NCBI GenBank assembly: GCA_945901045.1
Contig: CAMDKK010000028.1
Location: 1 to 47,470 of the forward strand
Source of the DNA: Limnohabitans sp. Rim8
GTDB lineage: Bacteria > Pseudomonadota > Gammaproteobacteria > Burkholderiales > Burkholderiaceae_C
DNA length: 47,470 nt
Reading direction: 5' to 3'
Below the pieces are notes generated by a model. The model saw only the letters and a list, made by a program, of their open reading frames with translations. It was not told where the DNA came from and did not search any database. Shown here one piece after another: positions 41,068-47,470 of the stretch. Numbering within the stretch: the first letter of the stretch is position 1; every line of letters starts with the position of its first letter. The position numbers and the translations under genes were made by a program.

Positions 41068-43782
41068 ATGTCAGCCGTACCCTCGAATCAGTTGGGATTG
41101 GACTTGGACGTCCAAGAAACCCGGGAGTGGATGGACGCCCTGTCCGCGGTGATCGAAAAGGAGGGCGCAGAGCGTGCACACTTCTTGTTGGAGCAACTGC
41201 TCGAGCATGCACGGGAGAGCAGCATCGACATGCCGTTTTCCGCCAACACGGGCTATGTCAACACGCTTGAGCCTGCTCAGGAAGCACACTGCCCCGGCAA
41301 TATTGAAATAGAAGAGCGCCTTCGGGCTTACATGCGCTGGAACGCGATGGCCATGGTGGTCAAAGCCAATCGCCACAATCCTGCCGACGGTGGTGACTTG
41401 GGTGGCCACATTGGCTCATTCGCATCCTTGGCCCACATGTTTGGTGCTGGCTTTAACCACTTCTGGCACGCTGAAAACGCTGAACCCGGCAAAGAGCACG
41501 GTGGTGATTGCTTGTACATACAAGGTCACGTGTCTCCGGGTGTTTATGCCCGTGCTTACCTTGAAGGCCGATTGACCGAATCACAGTTGCTCAACTTCCG
41601 CCAAGAAGTTGATGGCAATGGTTTGTCCAGCTACCCCCACCCCAAACTCATGCCTGAGTTTTGGCAGTTTCCTACCGTGTCAATGGGCCTCGGTCCATTG
41701 ATGGCAATTTACCAAGCCCGCTTCTTGAAGTACCTGCACGCACGTGGCATAGCCAATACAGAAAACCGCAAAGTCTGGGTATTCTGCGGTGACGGCGAAA
41801 TGGACGAAGTCGAATCCCTGGGCGCTATCGGTTTGGCGGCACGAGAAAACCTCGACAACCTGATCTTCGTGGTCAATTGCAATTTGCAACGTTTGGACGG
41901 TCCTGTGCGCGGTAACGGCAAGATCGTGCAAGAACTCGAAGGCGAATTCCGAGGTTCTGGCTGGAACGTCATCAAACTCTTGTGGGGCAGTGAGTGGGAT
42001 CCCCTCTTGGCACGCGACAAAGACGGCGCTTTGCGCAAAATCATGATGGACACTTTGGACGGCGACTACCAAGCCTTCAAAGCCAATGATGGTGCCTATG
42101 TAAGAAAACATTTCTTCGGCCGCGATCCACGCACACTTGAGATGGTTGCTCACCTCAGTGACGACGAAATTTGGAACCTCAAACGCGGCGGCCACGACCC
42201 ACAAAAGGTGTACGCGGCCTACCACGAGGCAGTGAACCACAAAGACCAACCCACCGTTTTATTGATCAAGACCGTCAAAGGTTTTGGCATGGGCAAAGCA
42301 GGCGAAGGCAAAAATACGGTCCACCAGACCAAGAAGCTCACCGACGACGACATCAAGTACATGCGGGACCGCTTCAATATTCCGATTCCTGACAGCGAGC
42401 TGTCCAAAATTCCTTTTTACAAACCGGCCGACGACACACCTGAGATGCGTTACCTGCACGATCGTCGCAAAGCGCTGGGTGGCTACTTGCCACATCGCCG
42501 TACCAAGGCCGATGAGAGCTTCACCGTGCCGTCGATCGACACGTTCAAAGCTGTGATGGAGCCTACGGCTGAAGGCCGCGAAATCTCCACCACCCAAGCC
42601 TATGTGCGCTTTCTCACGCAACTCTTGCGTGACCAAGCCTTGGGTCCACGCGTGGTGCCGATTTTGGTGGACGAGGCCCGTACCTTCGGTATGGAAGGTT
42701 TGTTCCGTCAAATCGGTATTTACAACCCCGCGGGCCAGCAGTACACCCCAGTCGACAAAGACCAGGTCATGTACTACAAGGAAGACAAAGCCGGACAAAT
42801 TTTGCAAGAAGGCATCAACGAAGCCGGTGGTATGTCGAGCTGGATTGCTGCTGCGACCAGCTACTCAACCAGCAACCGTATCATGGTGCCGTTCTATGTG
42901 TACTACTCGATGTTTGGCTTTCAGCGGGTTGGCGACTTGGCCTGGGCAGCGGGTGATATGCAGGCTCGTGGGTTCTTGTTGGGCGGCACCTCGGGCCGTA
43001 CCACCTTGAACGGCGAAGGCTTGCAGCACGAAGACGGTCACAGCCACATCATGGCCAACACCATTCCGAACTGCGTGTCTTATGACCCCACCTTCGCACA
43101 CGAAGTCGGCGTCATCTTGCACCACGGTTTGAAGCGCATGGTGGAGAAGCAAGAAAACGTCTTTTATTACATCACCTTGTTGAACGAAAACTACCCCATG
43201 CCTGGCCTCACGCCAGGCACGCAAGAGCAGATCATCAAGGGCATGTATTTGCTGCAAAAAGGCGAGGGCGATAAGAAATCACTGCGCGTGAACTTGCTGG
43301 GGTCGGGCACCATCTTGCGCGAATCTATCGCCGCGAGCGATTTGTTGGCCAAACAATGGGGCGTCGCTGCCAACGTCTGGAGCTGCCCAAGCTTCAATGA
43401 ACTGACACGTGACGGCCAAGACGCTGAGCGTTACAACTTGTTGCACCCCACTGATGCAGCCAAAGTGCCGTTTGTAACGGCGCAGTTGGAACCGTATACG
43501 GGCCCGGTGGTCGCTTCAACTGATTACATGAAGGCGTACGCCGAGCAGATTCGTCCGTTCATCCCCAAAGGTCGCAGCTACAAAGTGTTGGGCACCGACG
43601 GCTTCGGTCGCTCGGACTTCCGCAGCAAGCTGCGCGAGCACTTTGAGGTCAACCGACATTACATCGTGGTGGCTGCGCTCAAGGCGCTGAGTGAAGACGG
43701 TATGTTGCCTGTAACGAAGGTGGCAGAGGCCATCAAAAAGTACGGCATCAACGTCGACAAGATCAACCCGCTTTACGCTTAA
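41068..43782 (+). CDS. aceE: Pyruvate dehydrogenase E1 component, homodimeric type
   Basis: This 904-residue thiamine-diphosphate enzyme decarboxylates pyruvate and transfers the acetyl group to the lipoyl arms of AceF. The ThDP motif is GDGEMDE...NLDNLIFVVNCNLQ. The GHVSPGVYARAYLEGRL, GHSHIMANTIPNC and DGFGRSDFRSKLREHF segments are typical of the alpha2 type found in proteobacteria. It is the first gene of aceE-aceF-lpdA, 68 bases before aceF. Confidence 0.98.
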   Translation: MSAVPSNQLGLDLDVQETREWMDALSAVIEKEGAERAHFLLEQLLEHARESSIDMPFSANTGYVNTLEPAQEAHCPGNIEIEERLRAYMRWNAMAMVVKANRHNPADGGDLGGHIGSFASLAHMFGAGFNHFWHAENAEPGKEHGGDCLYIQGHVSPGVYARAYLEGRLTESQLLNFRQEVDGNGLSSYPHPKLMPEFWQFPTVSMGLGPLMAIYQARFLKYLHARGIANTENRKVWVFCGDGEMDEVESLGAIGLAARENLDNLIFVVNCNLQRLDGPVRGNGKIVQELEGEFRGSGWNVIKLLWGSEWDPLLARDKDGALRKIMMDTLDGDYQAFKANDGAYVRKHFFGRDPRTLEMVAHLSDDEIWNLKRGGHDPQKVYAAYHEAVNHKDQPTVLLIKTVKGFGMGKAGEGKNTVHQTKKLTDDDIKYMRDRFNIPIPDSELSKIPFYKPADDTPEMRYLHDRRKALGGYLPHRRTKADESFTVPSIDTFKAVMEPTAEGREISTTQAYVRFLTQLLRDQALGPRVVPILVDEARTFGMEGLFRQIGIYNPAGQQYTPVDKDQVMYYKEDKAGQILQEGINEAGGMSSWIAAATSYSTSNRIMVPFYVYYSMFGFQRVGDLAWAAGDMQARGFLLGGTSGRTTLNGEGLQHEDGHSHIMANTIPNCVSYDPTFAHEVGVILHHGLKRMVEKQENVFYYITLLNENYPMPGLTPGTQEQIIKGMYLLQKGEGDKKSLRVNLLGSGTILRESIAASDLLAKQWGVAANVWSCPSFNELTRDGQDAERYNLLHPTDAAKVPFVTAQLEPYTGPVVASTDYMKAYAEQIRPFIPKGRSYKVLGTDGFGRSDFRSKLREHFEVNRHYIVVAALKALSEDGMLPVTKVAEAIKKYGINVDKINPLYA

Positions 43783-43850
43783 ACAACTTTGCGGGACTGT
43801 CCAAATCTGCAAGCTTTGCTCTGTCCCCAACATACTAAGTGAGACATAAC

Positions 43851-45521
43851 ATGACATCGTTAGAAGTACAAGTCCCGGACATCGGAGATTTCGACGAAGT
43901 GACCGTCATTGAGTTGATGGTCAAAGTGGGCGACACCGTGAAAGCGGAGCAATCGCTGATCACCGTCGAGTCCGACAAAGCCTCGATGGAAATCCCGTCA
44001 AGCACAGCCGGCGTGGTCAAAGAAATGCGCGTGGCGCTGGGCGACAAGATCAAGCAAGGCTCGATCGTGTTGGTGGTGGAAGCTGCGGGTGAACCTGCCG
44101 TGCCTGCTGCGGCCCCGGCTGCCGTGGCTGCGCAAGTTGTCCCAGTTGCCGTGTCAGTTCCTGTGGCTGGCGCACCTGCCGCTGCGGTTTCATCTGGCCC
44201 CGTCGAAGTGCATGTGCCTGACATTGGTGACTTCAAAGACTTGGCCGTCATAGAAGTCTTCGTCAAGCCTGGCGATACCATCAAGGTCGAGCAATCGCTG
44301 ATCACGGTGGAGTCGGACAAAGCGTCGATGGAAATTCCATCTTCACACGCCGGCGTGCTTAAAGAGTTGAAAGTCAAAGTCGGCGACACGGTCAGCATGG
44401 GTGACTTGTTGGCGATTTTGGAAGGCACTGTGTCAGCTGCCTTGGCACGCGTTGCTGTACCCGCTGCAGCTTCTGCCGCCGCTGTGGTCACTCCGGCGGC
44501 AATTGCAACGGCCGCTGTCGCTGTTTTGGCCGCTCCTGCACACGCACCGGGTGCGCCCACATTGGGCTTGCCCCACGCCTCGCCCTCGGTGCGCAAGTTC
44601 GCGCGCGAACTCGGCGTCCCGCTGGAAGAAGTCATAGGTCAGGGGCCCAAAGGCCGAATCACGCAAACCGATGTGCAAACCTTCACCAAGGCCGTCATGA
44701 CGGGCGGGACCCAAACCAAAGCCCAGGCAGCCAAATCTCCGGCAGCGTCCGGTGGCGATGGCGCGGCGCTCGGGCTCATCCCCTGGCCGAAAGTGGACTT
44801 CGCCAAGTTCGGCCCCATCGAGCGCAAAGAGATGGGTCGCATCAAGAAAATCAGCGGTGCCAATTTGCTGCGCAATGCCATCATGATTCCGGCCGTCACC
44901 AACCATGACGATGCCGACATCACCGAGCTGGAAGCCTTCCGCGTCTCGATCAATCTAGAGAACGAAAAGGTAGGCAAGGCCGGACTCAGCGCAAGCGTTA
45001 AGGTCACCATGCTGGCGTTCTTGATCAAGGCCTGCGTGGCTGCACTCAAGAAATACCCCGAGTTCAACAGCTCAATCGACGGCGATGCCTTGGTCTACAA
45101 AAACTACTGGCACATCGGTTTTGCGGCGGACACGCCGAATGGGCTGATGGTGCCGGTGATTCGAGATTGCGAGAAAAAAGGCGTCTTGCAAATCAGCCAA
45201 GAAATGGGCGAATTGGCCAAGAAAGCGCGTGATGGCAAGCTGGGCCCGGCAGAAATGTCAGGCGCCACTTTCACCATCTCCAGCCTTGGCGGTATTGGTG
45301 GCAAGTACTTCACGCCCATCATCAACGCGCCCGAAGTGGCCATCCTCGGTGTGTGCAAGAGCAGTATGGAGCCAGTGTGGGACGGCAAGCAATTTGTGCC
45401 CCGGCTGATGCTGCCGCTGAGCTTGACGTGGGATCACCGCGTCATTGATGGCGTCGCAGCGGCACGCTTCAATGCGTTCCTGGGTCAAATCCTCAGCGAC
45501 TTCCGTCGCGTATTACTCTAA
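43851..45521 (+). CDS. aceF: Pyruvate dehydrogenase E2 (dihydrolipoyl acetyltransferase)
   Basis: The 556-residue E2 core carries two N-terminal lipoyl domains, each with the lipoylated Lys in VESDKASME (near residue 43 and near residue 160). Ala/Pro/Val-rich linkers follow. The E1/E3-binding domain is SPSVRKFARELGVPLEEVIG and the catalytic domain ends with LTWDHRVIDGVAAARF, containing His and Asp of the active site. The ATG at 43851 ([16 protein letters not shown]) is chosen over a GTG 12 bases upstream. It forms the 24-mer core of the complex. Confidence 0.97.
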   Translation: MTSLEVQVPDIGDFDEVTVIELMVKVGDTVKAEQSLITVESDKASMEIPSSTAGVVKEMRVALGDKIKQGSIVLVVEAAGEPAVPAAAPAAVAAQVVPVAVSVPVAGAPAAAVSSGPVEVHVPDIGDFKDLAVIEVFVKPGDTIKVEQSLITVESDKASMEIPSSHAGVLKELKVKVGDTVSMGDLLAILEGTVSAALARVAVPAAASAAAVVTPAAIATAAVAVLAAPAHAPGAPTLGLPHASPSVRKFARELGVPLEEVIGQGPKGRITQTDVQTFTKAVMTGGTQTKAQAAKSPAASGGDGAALGLIPWPKVDFAKFGPIERKEMGRIKKISGANLLRNAIMIPAVTNHDDADITELEAFRVSINLENEKVGKAGLSASVKVTMLAFLIKACVAALKKYPEFNSSIDGDALVYKNYWHIGFAADTPNGLMVPVIRDCEKKGVLQISQEMGELAKKARDGKLGPAEMSGATFTISSLGGIGGKYFTPIINAPEVAILGVCKSSMEPVWDGKQFVPRLMLPLSLTWDHRVIDGVAAARFNAFLGQILSDFRRVLL

Positions 45522-45578
45522 ACCTTGTGGGCGGACCAAAGCGCAACTTTGCTCGACCCCCAACTGATTGAGAAAAAC

Positions 45579-47438
45579 ATGTCATTCATAGATATTCAAG
45601 TCCCCGACATTGGCGACTTCGACGAAGTGGCTGTGATTGAGTTGCTGGTCAAACCCGGCGACACCATCAAAGCTGAGCAGTCGCTCATCACCGTCGAGTC
45701 CGACAAGGCTTCGATGGAAATCCCGTCCTCGCATGCGGGCGTGGTCAAAGCGCTGAGCGTCAATCTTGGCGATAAGGTCAAGCAAGGCTCGGTGGTGTTG
45801 GTGTTGGACGTGGAGGGCGCTGCGGTGGCCCCGGCGACCGCCGCTGCAACTGCACCGGCAACTGCGTCTGCCTCCGCGACCGCGCTCCCAACACCCGCGC
45901 CCACAGCTTTATCCTTTGGCGGCTCGGCTGATATCGAATGCGATGTGCTCGTGCTCGGGGGTGGTCCCGGCGGCTACTCGGCAGCGTTTCGCGCTGCTGA
46001 CCTCGGCTTGAACGTGGTCATCGTGGAGCGCTACGCCACTTTGGGCGGCGTGTGTTTAAACGTGGGTTGCATCCCGTCCAAAGCTTTGTTGCACGTTGCC
46101 GCAGTAATGGACGAAGTGGCCCACATGGCCGACCTGGGCGTGGACTTTGGCGCGCCGGTGGTCAACATCGATAAGCTGCGCGGCCACAAAGAAAAAGTCA
46201 TTGGTAAGTTGACCGGTGGCTTGGCGGCCATGGCCAAGATGCGCAAGGTCACCACCGTGCGCGGCTACGGCGCGTTTGTGGGCAGCCACCACGTCGAAGT
46301 GGAAGAAACCAGCGGCAGCGCACAAGAAAAAACCGGCAGCAAAAAAGTGATCGGCTTTAAAAACTGCATCATCGCGGCAGGCAGCCAAGCGGTGCGTCTG
46401 CCCTTCATGCAGAAGGATGGGCTAGACAAGGACCCACGCGTGGTCGACAGCACCGGCGCTTTGGAGCTCAAAGAAGTACCCAAGCGCATGCTCATCTTGG
46501 GCGGCGGCATCATCGGCCTGGAAATGGGCACCGTGTACAGCACACTGGGCGCACGCCTGGACGTGGTGGAAATGATGGACGGCCTGATGCAGGGCGCAGA
46601 CCGCGACTTGGTCAAAGTCTGGCAAAAGATGAACGCCAAGCGTTTTGACAACATCATGCTCAAGACCAAAACGGTGGGCGCACGCGCCTTGCCCGAAGGT
46701 ATTGAAGTCACGTTCGAAAGCGCCGAGCCCGGCGGTAAGGCACCTGCGCCACAGGTGTACGACTTGGTGCTTCAAGCCGTGGGTCGCACGCCTAATGGGA
46801 AGAAGATCGCCGCCGACAAAGCTGGGGTCTCCGTCAGCGACCGTGGCTTCATCAACGTCGACATCCAGATGCGCACCAACGTGCCGCACATCTTCGCCAT
46901 TGGCGACATCGTTGGCCAGCCCATGCTGGCACACAAAGCGGTGCATGAGGCGCACGTGGCCGCTGAAGTGATTGCTGGCGAACTGATGCAAGGCAACGAA
47001 GAGTTGGCCCAACAACTCAGGTCCTCGGCGTTCAACGCCCGCGTCATCCCCAGCGTGGCCTACACCGACCCCGAAGTGGCCTGGGTGGGCTTGACCGAAG
47101 ACCAGGCCAAGGCCCAAGGCATCAAGGTCAAAAAAGGCTTGTTCCCTTGGACCGCCTCAGGCCGCGCCATTGCCAACGGCCGCGACGAAGGCGTGACCAA
47201 ACTGCTATTTGACGATTCACCCGAGGCCCACGGCCACGGCAAGATCTTGGGCGGCGGCATGGTGGGCACGCACGCGGGCGACATGATTGGCGAGATTGTG
47301 TTGGCGATTGAGATGGGCGCAGACGCTGTGGACATCGGCAAAACCATCCACCCCCACCCCACGCTGGGCGAGAGCATCGGCATGGCGGCGGAGGTGGCGC
47401 ACGGGTCTTGCACCGACTTGCCGCCTGCGAAGAAATAA
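45579..47438 (+). CDS. lpdA: Dihydrolipoyl dehydrogenase with fused lipoyl domain
   Basis: This 619-residue E3 has an added N-terminal lipoyl domain (residues 1-75, Lys in VESDKASME) and an Ala/Thr/Pro linker (about 85-115). The flavoprotein follows: FAD motif [12 protein letters not shown], redox pair C159/C164 in [16 protein letters not shown] motif [13 protein letters not shown], and the C-terminal active-site His-Glu in [13 protein letters not shown]. Lipoyl-E3 fusions are known in betaproteobacteria. The ATG at 45579 is used; an upstream in-frame ATG at 45525 would add 18 residues with no homology. It completes the pyruvate dehydrogenase operon. Confidence 0.97.
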   Translation: MSFIDIQVPDIGDFDEVAVIELLVKPGDTIKAEQSLITVESDKASMEIPSSHAGVVKALSVNLGDKVKQGSVVLVLDVEGAAVAPATAAATAPATASASATALPTPAPTALSFGGSADIECDVLVLGGGPGGYSAAFRAADLGLNVVIVERYATLGGVCLNVGCIPSKALLHVAAVMDEVAHMADLGVDFGAPVVNIDKLRGHKEKVIGKLTGGLAAMAKMRKVTTVRGYGAFVGSHHVEVEETSGSAQEKTGSKKVIGFKNCIIAAGSQAVRLPFMQKDGLDKDPRVVDSTGALELKEVPKRMLILGGGIIGLEMGTVYSTLGARLDVVEMMDGLMQGADRDLVKVWQKMNAKRFDNIMLKTKTVGARALPEGIEVTFESAEPGGKAPAPQVYDLVLQAVGRTPNGKKIAADKAGVSVSDRGFINVDIQMRTNVPHIFAIGDIVGQPMLAHKAVHEAHVAAEVIAGELMQGNEELAQQLRSSAFNARVIPSVAYTDPEVAWVGLTEDQAKAQGIKVKKGLFPWTASGRAIANGRDEGVTKLLFDDSPEAHGHGKILGGGMVGTHAGDMIGEIVLAIEMGADAVDIGKTIHPHPTLGESIGMAAEVAHGSCTDLPPAKK

Positions 47439-47470
47439 ACCTGTTTTCAGGCCAATCGCACAAAGCCCGA

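Noticed and set aside
1-47470. CRISPR array, rRNA or tRNA genes
   Set aside because: No regularly spaced repeats of CRISPR length and no tRNA cloverleaf or rRNA-like stretch was noticed. This was by reading only; tRNAscan and CRISPR finder runs would settle it.

Overview
The window looks like a chromosome segment of a betaproteobacterium of the order Burkholderiales, probably Comamonadaceae (inferred). The reasons are the aceE-aceF-lpdA cluster with a lipoyl domain fused to E3, a Bug/TctC-type periplasmic receptor, and the general look of the proteins. No rRNA, tRNA or CRISPR array was seen.

Positions 1-7350 are a decayed accessory island. It holds a frameshifted IS6-family transposase, an intact Fic protein, a radC fragment, an orphan TctC-type receptor, a truncated and frameshifted IS66 transposase, a bicupin, an IS630 N-terminal stub cut by a second inverted IS6 end, an integrase C-terminal fragment, an unknown small gene, and a HEPN/nucleotidyltransferase locus whose nucleotidyltransferase has lost its catalytic half. 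The two IS6 right ends (441-506 and 5255-5320) face each other in inverted orientation around about 4.7 kb.

Positions 7355-13480 hold a macrodomain protein and the sbcD-sbcC nuclease operon, followed by an IS3-family remnant and a terminator. Next come an L-2-hydroxyglutarate oxidase-like gene and, from 15005 to 23344, a co-oriented set of envelope-related genes: lipoprotein, exported PHP-type metallo-hydrolase, membrane spermidine-synthase-like protein, PpiC-like protein, HupE/UreJ-like membrane protein, 2OG-Fe(II) oxygenase-like protein and a small exported four-cysteine protein. No described system that I know explains this set as a whole.

Positions 23453-27986 are housekeeping genes (pyrD, rpiA, prlC) plus a higBA toxin-antitoxin pair. 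Positions 28202-36699 are a compact catabolic operon: sugar-type ABC importer, double cupin, MetE-like zinc methyltransferase and HpcH/HpaI aldolase. A divergent LacI-type regulator controls it, with two matching operator candidates between the divergent genes. The mix of enzymes does not match a pathway I know.

The end of the window holds folD, a FixJ-type response regulator, a large PAS sensor kinase and, divergently, the pyruvate dehydrogenase complex genes aceE, aceF and lpdA. A 10-bp inverted repeat lies in the kinase/aceE promoter region, so the two-component system may control the complex (inference).
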